Of a DNA stretch of 64,000 bases, positions 32,316-42,906 are shown one piece after another. The translations under genes and the position numbers were made by a program. How positions within the stretch are numbered: the stretch's first letter is position 1; every line of letters begins with the position of its first letter. The stretch comes from G965276765 sp965276765 (lineage in GTDB: Bacteria > Actinomycetota > Acidimicrobiia > Acidimicrobiales > Palsa-688), in the NCBI GenBank assembly GCA_965276765.1, contig OZ255627.1, positions 3,720,001 to 3,784,000 of the forward strand. Reading direction: 5' to 3'. The notes beneath the pieces were generated by a model. That model saw only the letters and a program-made list of their open reading frames with translations, did not search any database and was not told where the DNA came from.

Positions 32316-32331
32316 GGGGAGGGGGAGGGGG
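32291..32331 (+). other. G-run cluster spanning the stop of KimA-like transporter 2
   Basis: Six or more runs of three to seven G occur within 41 bases around the TAG at 32313-32315. The pattern satisfies the usual G-quadruplex rule on the coding strand, so mRNA as well as DNA could fold. Confidence 0.5.
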
Positions 32332-32378
32332 CAGCGAGACAGGGGCAAGCCTCCCTCCGGCGTCGCGGCCGGCGCCTC

Positions 32379-32384
32379 TATCGT
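32379..32384 (+). promoter_or_regulatory. -10 box TATCGT of a leaderless promoter for the nucleoside hydrolase
   Basis: TATCGT ends 8 bases before the ATG at 32392 and overlaps the alternative GTG at 32383, favouring the ATG as start. Confidence 0.4.
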
Positions 32385-32391
32385 GGCGTCG

Positions 32392-33342
32392 ATGAGCGAT
32401 CATGAGCCGAACCGGGTGATCGTCGACTGCGACACCGGTGTCGACGACGCCATCGCCCTGCTCTACCTGGCCGGCAGACCGGACGTCGACCTTGTCGCTG
32501 TCGGCTCGGTCCACGGCAACGTTCCAAGTGACGTCGCCGCCCGCAACACGCTTCGTGTGCTCGACGTCGCCGGCCTCGACGGGGTACCCGTGGCGGTCGG
32601 CGCGGCCCGACCTCTGGCCCAGGAGCTCGGGACGGCCGAGCACGTGCACGGTGGAGACGGGCTGGGTGGGACGTCTCAGCCTCAACCGAGGCGGCGGGTG
32701 ACCGACGAGTCGGCGGTCGAGCAACTTGTCCGGCTGGCCCGTGCCCATCCCGGCGAGCTGTCCCTGCTCGCCGTCGGACCGCTGACCAACATCGGGATTG
32801 CCCTCATCGTCGAGCCGAGGCTTCCAGAGCTGCTCCGAAGCGTCACGGTCATGGGTGGCGCCTTCGAGGTGGCCGGCAACGTCACCGGGCTGGCCGAGGC
32901 CAACATCTTCCACGATCCCGAAGCGGCGGCGCTCGTTTTCGGGGCCGGGTGGCCGCTCCAGGTGGTCGGTCTTGACGTGACCCTTGCAACCCTGCTCGGC
33001 GGCGAGGACCTGGGCCGGCTCGAGTCGGCAGGGAGCGACGTGGCCAGGTTTGCCTGGTCGATCCTGCAGCACTACCTCGACGTCTACGAGCGGTTGGTGG
33101 GGGAGCGGGCCTGCGCCGTTCACGACGCCTTGGCGGCGTGCCTGCTGCTCGAGCCCGACCTGGCGACCTGGACCCGTCGGCCGGTGGACGTCGAGCTGCG
33201 GGGGGAGCACACCAGGGGCGCCACGCTCATCGAACGTCGGCCGGCGAGGGAGCCGGCCCACGGTCACCCGCCGATCGCTGTCGCCACCGGAGTCGACGAC
33301 CGGGCCGCCATCGGGCGCCTCATGGACGTGCTGCTCGCCTGA
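32392..33342 (+). CDS. inosine/uridine-preferring nucleoside hydrolase family protein
   Basis: A 316-residue protein with the calcium-binding DCDTGVDDA motif near its N-terminus that defines the IUNH family. It also has LLAVGPLTNIGIAL and the late AVHDALAACLLLEP segment with the catalytic His and metal Asp. It should cleave the N-glycosidic bond of nucleosides, releasing ribose for salvage; base preference cannot be read. An upstream GTG (32383) would add three residues. Cytoplasmic, single gene, convergent with the epimerase gene. Confidence 0.92.
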   Translation: MSDHEPNRVIVDCDTGVDDAIALLYLAGRPDVDLVAVGSVHGNVPSDVAARNTLRVLDVAGLDGVPVAVGAARPLAQELGTAEHVHGGDGLGGTSQPQPRRRVTDESAVEQLVRLARAHPGELSLLAVGPLTNIGIALIVEPRLPELLRSVTVMGGAFEVAGNVTGLAEANIFHDPEAAALVFGAGWPLQVVGLDVTLATLLGGEDLGRLESAGSDVARFAWSILQHYLDVYERLVGERACAVHDALAACLLLEPDLATWTRRPVDVELRGEHTRGATLIERRPAREPAHGHPPIAVATGVDDRAAIGRLMDVLLA

Positions 33343-33368
33343 CAAGCGGACACGGGCCTTTTCTTGGA

Positions 33369-33399
33369 CCACTTTTACGGACTGACTCTGTAAAAGTGG
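33369..33399. repeat. 10-bp perfect inverted repeat in a convergent gap
   Basis: CCACTTTTAC (33369-33378) and GTAAAAGTGG (33390-33399). Three more pairs, one of them G-T, may extend the stem to 13. Flanks CCTTTTCTTGG and CAAAAGAAGG partly continue the symmetry. It is the only AT-rich feature in the 255-base gap between nucleoside hydrolase and epimerase genes, otherwise empty. Possibly a bidirectional terminator, though no T-run follows. Confidence 0.6.
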
Positions 33400-33597
33400 G
33401 CAAAAGAAGGGCGCCAGCCGGCCAAGCCAAGGACCCGCGACTTGGAACGGGATCAGCTGACCGCGACCGCAACCACCCGGGCCGACGTGACTCGCACGAG
33501 GTCCTCGGGGCGGACAGCGAAGACGGCCCTCGGAGTGGCGGCCGCCGCCCACAGAGCGGGTGCCGAGCAGGTGCTCGTCCATACCGACGTTCCTACC

Positions 33598-34599
33598 TCA
33601 CCGCCGTCGCTCGATGGAGGCGAGCACGTCGCGCTCTCTCGCCGGATCGAGCCCGACCGACCCGTCGGAAAGGCTGACGGGATCGCCCTCGGCCTGGAGC
33701 CATGCCCACGTGTCGGCGACGGTCTCGGTCACCGGCCGGCAGTGCAGGCCGCTCCCGAATGCCGCGGTCACGTCGCCGGCGTGCAACCCGGCCAGCTCGC
33801 CTTCGGGTGGCACCCAGATCGGCAGCTCCGTCCACGGCGAGATCCCCGCCGACTCGAGCGCCTCGGGGGAGACCCACACCGGCTCCGCCCGTCCGCCGGT
33901 CACCGTGCAAGCGACCCGCACCAGCTCGCCCATGGTCGTGTGCCCTGCCCTGCTGACCGTGTTGTACACCCCACCAAGGCCGAGCTCGGCCGCGCCGACC
34001 AGCCAGTTGGCCAGGTCGCGACCGTCGATGTACTGCAACGGGCGGTCCGGAGGGCCGGGCGTGAGGACCGGGCCTCCGCGCTCGAGCCGGCGCAGCCACC
34101 AGGGAAGCCGGCCCACCTGTTCGTAGGGACCGAGGATCAACCCCGCTCTCGCCACGACGGCCCGCTTCCCGAAGGCGTCGAGCACGGCCAGCTCTCCGCC
34201 GCGTTTGGCCGCGGCGTAATCGGCGCCATCCGACGAGGTGGGGTCGGCCTCGACGACGGGGCCGCTCTCGTCGAGGCCGATCGGGATCGGCCACCGATAC
34301 ACGGACCGACTGGACACGTACCCGTAGTGCCCGACCCGATCGGCGAGCAGGTCCGCGGCGTCGCGCACCGCCCGAGGGGCGCCGCTCCAGGTATCGATCA
34401 CGGCATCCCAGGATCGAGAGGCGAGCGCCGCTCCCAACGCCGAGGCGTCCGTGCGATCCGCATAGCAGGCCTCGGCACCCGGAACGGGATGGCCGCTTAA
34501 CCCCCGGGTGACCGTGGTGACGGAGTGACCACGCGCCAGCGCCGCCTCGACGACCGACCGGCCGACATGGTGGGTCCCACCGAGCACAAGGAGGTCCAT
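33598..34599 (-). CDS. NAD-dependent epimerase/dehydratase family protein
   Basis: A 333-residue extended short-chain dehydrogenase from the ATG at 34599. The nucleotide motif is GGTHHVGR, a variant of GGxxxxG, near residue 6. A serine-tyrosine-lysine type active site is suggested by YVSSRSVY and DYAAAKRGGE. The C-terminal part (YIDGRDLANWLVGAA) is typical of the atypical-5-like group that acts on isoflavone-like or sugar-nucleotide substrates. Substrate unknown. TACGGT ends 8 bases upstream. Confidence 0.85.
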   Translation of the reverse strand: MDLLVLGGTHHVGRSVVEAALARGHSVTTVTRGLSGHPVPGAEACYADRTDASALGAALASRSWDAVIDTWSGAPRAVRDAADLLADRVGHYGYVSSRSVYRWPIPIGLDESGPVVEADPTSSDGADYAAAKRGGELAVLDAFGKRAVVARAGLILGPYEQVGRLPWWLRRLERGGPVLTPGPPDRPLQYIDGRDLANWLVGAAELGLGGVYNTVSRAGHTTMGELVRVACTVTGGRAEPVWVSPEALESAGISPWTELPIWVPPEGELAGLHAGDVTAAFGSGLHCRPVTETVADTWAWLQAEGDPVSLSDGSVGLDPARERDVLASIERRR

Positions 34600-34606
34600 G
34601 GCTACG

Positions 34607-34631
34607 ACCGTACTGCAACCATCAGGTTGCA
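34607..34631 (-). promoter_or_regulatory. epimerase promoter: -10 box TACGGT and TGCAACC/GGTTGCA palindrome
   Basis: On the minus strand TACGGT (34612-34607) lies 8 bases before the ATG. Just upstream TGCAACC (34614-34620) and GGTTGCA (34625-34631) form perfect 7-bp arms around ATCA. The dyad is also 8 bases past the SRPBCC stop, so it may be an operator or a terminator stem. Confidence 0.45.
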
Positions 34632-34638
34632 ACTAGCC

Positions 34639-35103
34639 CTACGACGATTCGGCGGTCTTCTTGATGGCAGCGAGGGTCACGGGGATGCCGGTATGGGCGG
34701 CTTCGACCCGGTTGGCGACCTGGGCCTTGGCGTCGTCGCCGTAGCGCTCGTCGAACATGGCGATGCCGGCGGGGAGAAACTCCCACGCCTCGGTCAGCTC
34801 GGTCCCCCCGTCGACGGGGGTGAACACGTAGCTCCAGCGCACCCAAGCTCCTCCAACCAGATAGGCCCACTCATGGCCTGGTTCGGCCACCACGACCTGC
34901 GACCGCGTCTCCCAGACGCGGTCGGGTAGCTCGTTGCGACCGGTGAACCAGGCCCCCTCCTGCGGGCCCCCACCCTCGTCCCACCAGCACGTCTTGCAGA
35001 TCGGGCTCCACTCGCCCATCCGGCTGACGTCGGAGACCATGTCGTAGAGCGCGTCGGGCGAGCGGGCGACGAAGATCGACTCTGAGTACTGAAGATTGGG
35101 CAT
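34639..35103 (-). CDS. SRPBCC-family (polyketide cyclase/dehydrase-like) protein
   Basis: A 154-residue protein with the fold order of SRPBCC domains: ESIFVARSPDALYDMVSDVSR, MGEWSPICK, a WETRSQVVVAEPGHEWAY strand pair, and a final helix ending TLAAIKKTAESS. It probably binds a hydrophobic ligand or acts as a cyclase-like helper. No catalytic residues can be assigned. It lies upstream of the epimerase gene in the same direction with a 39-base gap. Confidence 0.82.
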   Translation of the reverse strand: MPNLQYSESIFVARSPDALYDMVSDVSRMGEWSPICKTCWWDEGGGPQEGAWFTGRNELPDRVWETRSQVVVAEPGHEWAYLVGGAWVRWSYVFTPVDGGTELTEAWEFLPAGIAMFDERYGDDAKAQVANRVEAAHTGIPVTLAAIKKTAESS

Positions 35104-35154
35104 GCACGACAGTCTTGTCGGCCGGGCTTCCAGGCGACGCCGAGGTCCTCCAAA

Positions 35155-35178
35155 CGAACACCTGTTCGCTGGTACCCT
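35155..35178 (+). promoter_or_regulatory. LexA (SOS) box and -10 region of uvrA
   Basis: CGAAC-ACCT-GTTCG (35155-35168) is a perfect 14-bp dyad of the actinobacterial SOS type. TACCCT (35173-35178) follows and ends 7 bases before the GTG at 35185. LexA bound here would cover the promoter; transcription looks leaderless. Confidence 0.85.
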
Positions 35179-35184
35179 GAGAGG

Positions 35185-38046
<2,862 letters not shown>

Positions 38047-38070
38047 CGGGGTACGGCGGAAGCCGGCCGG

Positions 38071-38862
38071 TCAGTTGAGCCGCGCCCTGGCCGCTATGGC
38101 CCGGGCGCGCACCCGGCCGGCGGCCTCGGCCGGCAGCTCGTCGCGCTCGGCGACCTCGTCGAGCAGCGACGCCGCCTCGTCGTAGCGGGCCAGCTCGGAG
38201 AGGGTCCCGGCCGCCGCCACGAGGACCGAGACGGCCTGATCGGGAATGGCGGCCCTCAGGTGGGTGACCCACGTGAGGCCGAAGACGTCCTGGCGCCGCC
38301 TGAAGGCGTGGTCGAGGTTGGTAAGCATCCGGGCCAGCGTGGCCCGGTGCCCCGACGTCGCGAACAGCGCCGGATGAAAGGACGTATCGGCGCCACCCGT
38401 TCTCGTCACCAGGGCGGCGCAGGCCGCTTCGTCCAGGTGCCGGCCGGCACCGAACGCATCGATCAGCGTGTCGGGCCGGCGCCGGTCGCGCACGACGTAG
38501 TGGCCCGGCAGGCCGACCCCCTCGAGCTCGGCGCCGCACCGGCGGCCGACCTCGATGAGGAGCACGGAGAGTGAGATCGGGATGCCGAGGCGGCGTTCGA
38601 CGACCCGGTTGAGGTAGGAGTTGTCCGGCTCGTCGAAGGCGTGCGTGTTGCCGGTGATGCCGAGGCGACCGAACAGCAGCTCGCTTACGTCGTCGACCTC
38701 GCCGCCCTGCACGGTGCCGGCCAGCTCGTCGAGGCGGCCGAGCTCGGCGGCGACATCGAGGTCGGGTTGGGCGTGGGCGGCGATCAGGAGGGCGCCCTCG
38801 TCGAGGGGGAGCTGGTCTTCAGGACCGGTCAGAAGGTCACGCCAGCGCTTCATGTGGTCCAT
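38071..38862 (-). CDS. SirB1/transglutaminase-like family protein
   Basis: A 263-residue protein with the SirB1-type transglutaminase-like core: NSYLNRVVERRLGIPISLSV, then GVGLPGHYVVR and a DAFGAGRHLDEAAC stretch. A tetratricopeptide-like helical C-terminus (VLVAAAGTLSELARYDEAAS) follows. The catalytic Cys of transglutaminases is not evident. Biological role unsettled in the family. TAGCCT ends 7 bases before the ATG, within a duplicated promoter block. Confidence 0.85.
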   Translation of the reverse strand: MDHMKRWRDLLTGPEDQLPLDEGALLIAAHAQPDLDVAAELGRLDELAGTVQGGEVDDVSELLFGRLGITGNTHAFDEPDNSYLNRVVERRLGIPISLSVLLIEVGRRCGAELEGVGLPGHYVVRDRRRPDTLIDAFGAGRHLDEAACAALVTRTGGADTSFHPALFATSGHRATLARMLTNLDHAFRRRQDVFGLTWVTHLRAAIPDQAVSVLVAAAGTLSELARYDEAASLLDEVAERDELPAEAAGRVRARAIAARARLN

Positions 38863-38866
38863 GACG

Positions 38867-38907
38867 TCAGGCTACGCCCGCCCGGACTCAGGCTACGCCC
38901 GCCCGGA
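38867..38907 (-). repeat. duplicated promoter region of the SirB1-like gene
   Basis: TCAGGCTACGCCCGCCCGGA is repeated exactly at 38867-38886 and 38888-38907 (period 21). On the minus strand each copy supplies a TAGCCT -10 box; the proximal one (38874-38869) sits 7 bases before the ATG, giving two promoters in tandem. Confidence 0.6.
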
Positions 38908-38913
38908 CCGAGG

Positions 38914-39801
38914 TCACGCCGGCCCCACGCCCCCAACCGTCGCCGAACGGACCCTGCGCCTGGTGGCGAGCACCGATCCGGCCAGGATCAGCACGAACCC
39001 GGCACCGGTCGCGACCCCGAAGCCCTCGTGTAGGAAGGCCACCCCGAGGAGCACCGCTACGGCCGGGTTGACGTAGGTGATGACCACGGCGCGGACGGGA
39101 CCGACCTCGGCGATCAGCTTGAAGAACAGCACGAAGGCCAGCGCCGTGCAGACCAACCCGAGGGTGACCACGGCGGCGACGACCCGCAGCGGCGTCGACG
39201 CGGGGGGAAGGTCGGTCAGGGCGAACGGGGCGTAGCCGAGCGTGGCGACGGCGAGCGAAGCGGCGATCACACCGAGGACAGGGAGGTCGGCCAGCTTCCT
39301 CGCCAGGATGATCGGACCGACGGCGTAGCCGACCACCACGCCGGCGACCATCACGACGGCCCCGACCTGGGCGCCCGACACGTCGAAGCCCACCAGGATG
39401 GCCACGCCGGCCAGGCCGACGAGGAGCCCGGCCACACCGCGAAGACCAAGCGGTTCGTGGCCGCCGAGCGACCATGCCACCGCCGCTCCCACGAGGGGCA
39501 CGACGGCCACGAGCAGGCCGGCGAGCGAGCTGGGAAGGCGGCGTTCGGCCGAAGAGAGCAGCACCCAGGGCCCTGCGACCTCGACCACGGTGTAGACGAC
39601 GAGCACCTTCCACCGCCCGAGGACCGGCCGCAGCTCTCCCCGGCCGGCGGCGAGCGGCACGAGCACGAGGGCGGCGATCCCGGTGCGCGTGAACACGAGG
39701 GTGGCCGGGCCGAAGTCGCGCACCGCCACCTTGATGAGGAAGTAGGGGATGCCCCAGATCACACCCATCGCCAGGAACAGCAGCGACCCTCGCCTCGTCA
39801 C
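38914..39801 (-). CDS. EamA/DMT-family transporter
   Basis: From the GTG at 39801 the product has 295 residues and ten predicted membrane segments arranged as two EamA repeats. It begins LLFLAMGVIWGIPYFLIKVAV and the second repeat ends TYVNPAVAVLLGVAFLHEGF, both diagnostic. A TTG at 39831 would add ten residues without hydrophobic character. TAGGAT ends 9 bases upstream. It probably exports a small metabolite; substrate unknown. Confidence 0.9.
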   Translation of the reverse strand: MTRRGSLLFLAMGVIWGIPYFLIKVAVRDFGPATLVFTRTGIAALVLVPLAAGRGELRPVLGRWKVLVVYTVVEVAGPWVLLSSAERRLPSSLAGLLVAVVPLVGAAVAWSLGGHEPLGLRGVAGLLVGLAGVAILVGFDVSGAQVGAVVMVAGVVVGYAVGPIILARKLADLPVLGVIAASLAVATLGYAPFALTDLPPASTPLRVVAAVVTLGLVCTALAFVLFFKLIAEVGPVRAVVITYVNPAVAVLLGVAFLHEGFGVATGAGFVLILAGSVLATRRRVRSATVGGVGPA

Positions 39802-39893
39802 GGGCGGGCATCCTAGGTGCGTCACCCGCAACGCGGCCCCCTCGAGCCGACCGGTCGCCCGGCGAACCCGACCGGATGGGCCAGGATGGAAGG

Positions 39894-42020
39894 GTGTTGC
39901 AGCGACCGCCGGCCGGCACCATCCCCGACGCCCCAGGCTCCTATCAGTTCAGGGACAGAGACGGGCGGGTCATCTATGTCGGCAAGGCGTCCTCCCTGCG
40001 CAGCCGGCTGTCCAACTACTTCCAGGCCCACCTCCCGCCCCGCACCGCCCAGATGGTGGCCTCGGCCGAGACCGTCGAGTGGATCCAGGTCCGCAACGAC
40101 GTCGAAGCCCTCATGCTCGAGTACAGCCTCATCAAGCAGCACAAACCCCGCTTCAACGTACGGCTGCGGGACGACAAGAGCTACCCGTTCCTCGCCGTGA
40201 CCATGAGCGACGAGTGGCCCCGGGCCATGGTCAGGCGGGGCTCCAAGGACAAGGGCAGCCGCTACTTCGGGCCCTACGCCCACGCCTACGCCATCAGGGA
40301 GACGCTCGACTCGTTGTTGCGGACGTTTCCGATCAGGACCTGCAGCGACAACAAGTTCAAGAGCCATCAGCGCCAGGGGCGCCCGTGCCTGCTGTTCCAC
40401 ATCGAGAAGTGCAGCGGTCCTTGCATCAACGCCATCGACCATCGCCCCTACGACCAGCTCGTGAGCGAGCTCATCGACTTCCTCGACGGCGACACCCAGC
40501 CGGTCATCCGCCGGCTCGAGGCGGACATGACCGACGCCGCTTCCACCCTGGAGTTCGAGCGGGCCGCCCGGCTCCGTGACCGGCTGACGTCGGTCCGCAA
40601 GGCGGTCGAGAAGCAGCAGATGGTGACCGAGAAGGCCGAGGATCTCGACTGCTTCGGCCTGGTCGAGGACGAGCTGGAAGCCGCGGTCCAGGTGTTCTAC
40701 GTCCGTCGCGGGAGGGTCGTCGGTCGCAAGGGGTTCGTCATCGACAAGGTCGACGATCTCTCGACCGCCCAACTTGTCGCCCAGGTCGTCGAACAGCACT
40801 ACGACGATCCGGCCCTCGGCATCCCGCCCCTCGTCCTCGTCCCCGAGATCCCCGACGACGCCGCCACCCTCGAGGCGTGGCTTGCGGTCGAGCGAACCAC
40901 GTCGCCCGACGCCTCCGGTCGCCTCCTTCCCGCACCCGCCGACCCGGGTCGGGCCGGCGGGCCGGCATCGCCCGAGCGGGCGGGTGGGCCGGCGGCGGTG
41001 GCCGCGGCGGCCGCATTGCCGGAACGGGTCGGGCGCGCCCGGCGCTCCGAGGGGGCCGTCGGCGAGGGGGAGTGGTGGGCCGCCAACGCCCGCTACCGCG
41101 TCGAGCGCAGCGTCAACCCCGAGGCGCGGTCCGGCGCCCACGTGGAGGTCAGGGTCCCGCAGCGGGGCGACAAGAAAGCCCTCATCGAGATGGTCACCCG
41201 CAACGCCAAGGAGGAGTTCACTCGCCACCGGCTGAAGCGGGCATCGGACCACAACGCGAGGGCCAGGGCCCTCAACGCCCTGCAGGACGCCCTCGACCTG
41301 CCCGAGGCACCCCTTCGGATCGAGTGCTACGACATGAGCCACCTCCAGGGGACCGATTACGTCGGGTCGATGGTGGTCATGGAGGACGGCCTGCCCCGAC
41401 CTTCCGAGTACCGGCGCTTCAAGGTCCGCACCGTCGAGGGCAACGACGACTTCGCATCGATGGGCGAGGTCCTCACCCGCCGGCTGACCGCCTACCTCGC
41501 CGACAGGGACAAGCCGGTCGAGGATCGCCGGCGCCGCTTCGCCTACCCACCCCAGCTGCTCCTCGTCGACGGAGGCAAGGGACAGCTCGGCGTGGCCGTG
41601 CGGGTCCTCGAGGAGCTCGGCCTCGACGAGGAGATCCCGGTGGCGTCGCTGGCCAAGCAGTTCGAGGAGGTCTTCGTCCCGGGTCGCCCCGACGCGGTGC
41701 GGATCCCCCGGACCTCCGAGGCCCTCTACCTGCTCCAGCAGATCCGCGACGAGGCCCACCGGTTTGCCATCACATACCACCGAAACCTTCGGGGGAAACG
41801 CATGACCGTGTCGGTCCTCGACGGGATCGCGGGCCTGGGACCGACGCGCAAGAGACGATTGACCCGCGAGTTGGGCGGCGTCAACAACGTGAGGGCCGCA
41901 TCGTTGGAAACGCTGCGCAGCCTGAGTTGGCTGCCGGATGCGGTGGCGCTCGCCGTCCACGAGAAGGTCCATGGCGCGGCCGCAGTGCCCTCCGATGAGG
42001 TGCCGGCTCCCCCCGCTTGA
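39894..42020 (+). CDS. uvrC: excinuclease ABC subunit C
   Basis: From the GTG at 39894 the product has 708 residues; an ATG at 39876 would add six. Domains in order: GIY-YIG nuclease (GSYQFRDRDGRVIYVGKA), the Cys-containing CLLFHIEKCSGPC segment, the UVR motif (TLEFERAARLRDRL), an RNase H-like nuclease (IECYDMSHLQG and LLLVDGGKGQL), and tandem helix-hairpin-helix (LDGIAGLGPTRKRRL). A Gly/Ala-rich linker at about residues 347-380 before the second nuclease is longer than usual. It makes the 3' and 5' incisions. CAGGAT ends 7 bases before 39894. Confidence 0.97.
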   Translation: MLQRPPAGTIPDAPGSYQFRDRDGRVIYVGKASSLRSRLSNYFQAHLPPRTAQMVASAETVEWIQVRNDVEALMLEYSLIKQHKPRFNVRLRDDKSYPFLAVTMSDEWPRAMVRRGSKDKGSRYFGPYAHAYAIRETLDSLLRTFPIRTCSDNKFKSHQRQGRPCLLFHIEKCSGPCINAIDHRPYDQLVSELIDFLDGDTQPVIRRLEADMTDAASTLEFERAARLRDRLTSVRKAVEKQQMVTEKAEDLDCFGLVEDELEAAVQVFYVRRGRVVGRKGFVIDKVDDLSTAQLVAQVVEQHYDDPALGIPPLVLVPEIPDDAATLEAWLAVERTTSPDASGRLLPAPADPGRAGGPASPERAGGPAAVAAAAALPERVGRARRSEGAVGEGEWWAANARYRVERSVNPEARSGAHVEVRVPQRGDKKALIEMVTRNAKEEFTRHRLKRASDHNARARALNALQDALDLPEAPLRIECYDMSHLQGTDYVGSMVVMEDGLPRPSEYRRFKVRTVEGNDDFASMGEVLTRRLTAYLADRDKPVEDRRRRFAYPPQLLLVDGGKGQLGVAVRVLEELGLDEEIPVASLAKQFEEVFVPGRPDAVRIPRTSEALYLLQQIRDEAHRFAITYHRNLRGKRMTVSVLDGIAGLGPTRKRRLTRELGGVNNVRAASLETLRSLSWLPDAVALAVHEKVHGAAAVPSDEVPAPPA

Positions 42021-42134
42021 CGCGCTCGCGCGCGCTTATGAGACGGGTCGACGTCACTCGCGCGCGTTTCCGGGACACCCCCCGTCCACAATTGCGCGCG
42101 CGACCCGAGCCGGCGACCCAGAACCGCGCGCGCG
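42021..42134. other. four CG-alternating tracts in the uvrC/GNAT convergent gap
   Basis: Runs of alternating C and G (7-10 bases) start near 42026, 42058, 42093 and 42125, each containing GCGCGC, with spacing of 32-35 bases. Such tracts can form Z-DNA. They fill the whole gap between the convergent stops. Confidence 0.6.
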
Positions 42135-42138
42135 TGGA

Positions 42139-42747
42139 TCACACGCCGGACCCCGGAGCCGATCCGCCCGGCTCAGCTCGGCCGGCTCGGCCGGCTCGGC
42201 TCAGCGGACCATACGGATCTCGACGAGCCCGGTTATCGGCATCGAAGCCGCTGGTCCCGTCGGGCTCGAACCCGTGGTGACGGTAGAACGCCTGGGCCCG
42301 CACGTTGTCGACGAACACCCACAGGGATGCGCCCCTATCCCCGATGGCGGACTCGAGGAGGCGGTCGGCCAGGCCGGTGCCGTGCCACCTGGCCCGCACA
42401 TAGAGGCTCATGAGCTCGAGGTCGCAGGCGGGGGGATCGTCCCGTGCGGCACCGAAGCTGACCACGCCCTCGGCCAGGTTTGGGGTCGCGACGCCCAAGG
42501 CGACGAGCACGGAGCGAAGACCGCCGAGGCGCTCCCCCCACCGGGCGCGCCGGCGGATCGGCCGCTCGGGATCGTCGAGATAGGCGGGGTCGACCAGGCC
42601 CGTGTAGGCCTCGTACCAGCAGCGGGTCTGGCACTCGACGACCATGTCGAGGTCGGCGGGAGTGGCCGTCCTGATGTTGTGGCGGGAATCGGCGGACGCC
42701 AGTCGGACCTCGCCCGAGCGGTCGGAAGCGTCTTCATCGACCGGCAC
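42139..42747 (-). CDS. GNAT-family N-acetyltransferase
   Basis: Taking the GTG at 42747 gives 202 residues; open frame continues upstream but loses protein character. The GNAT fold starts at NIRTATPADLDMVVECQ. Motif A, the acetyl-CoA pyrophosphate loop, appears as LYVRARWHGTGLADRLLESAI, and motif B in VFVDNVRAQAFYRHHGFEPDG. It transfers an acetyl group to an unknown amine. The C-terminal tail (SRAGRAGRAEPGGS) is low-complexity. Divergent from the amino-acid ABC operon. Confidence 0.85.
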   Translation of the reverse strand: MPVDEDASDRSGEVRLASADSRHNIRTATPADLDMVVECQTRCWYEAYTGLVDPAYLDDPERPIRRRARWGERLGGLRSVLVALGVATPNLAEGVVSFGAARDDPPACDLELMSLYVRARWHGTGLADRLLESAIGDRGASLWVFVDNVRAQAFYRHHGFEPDGTSGFDADNRARRDPYGPLSRAGRAGRAEPGGSAPGSGV

Positions 42748-42801
42748 CTCGCGAGCTTGCCATGCCAGCGACGCCCGGCGGCGGCGCCGGCCGCAGCCTG
42801 A

Positions 42802-42880
42802 TTGACTGCGGCGGAGCAGTTGGGAACACTGACTCCGGCGCCGCCGACCCGGCGTCGGGGCCGGGCATTCCCGACGCCGG
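42802..42880 (+). promoter_or_regulatory. promoter and leader hairpin of the amino-acid ABC operon
   Basis: TTGACT (42802-42807), 17 bases, then AACACT (42825-42830) may be the promoter. CCGGCGTCGGG (42849-42859) and CCCGACGCCGG (42870-42880) form a perfect 11-bp stem in the leader, 26 bases before the ATG. Confidence 0.45.
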
Positions 42881-42906
42881 CCGATCCCACGCATCAGGAG
42901 CAGCCC

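Noticed and set aside
32248..33582. A 444-codon minus-strand frame opposite the nucleoside hydrolase
   Set aside because: Antisense shadow; the plus-strand gene has the family-defining DCDTGVDDA motif.
39822..41972. A 716-codon minus-strand frame opposite uvrC
   Set aside because: Antisense shadow of a certain gene; no family motifs.
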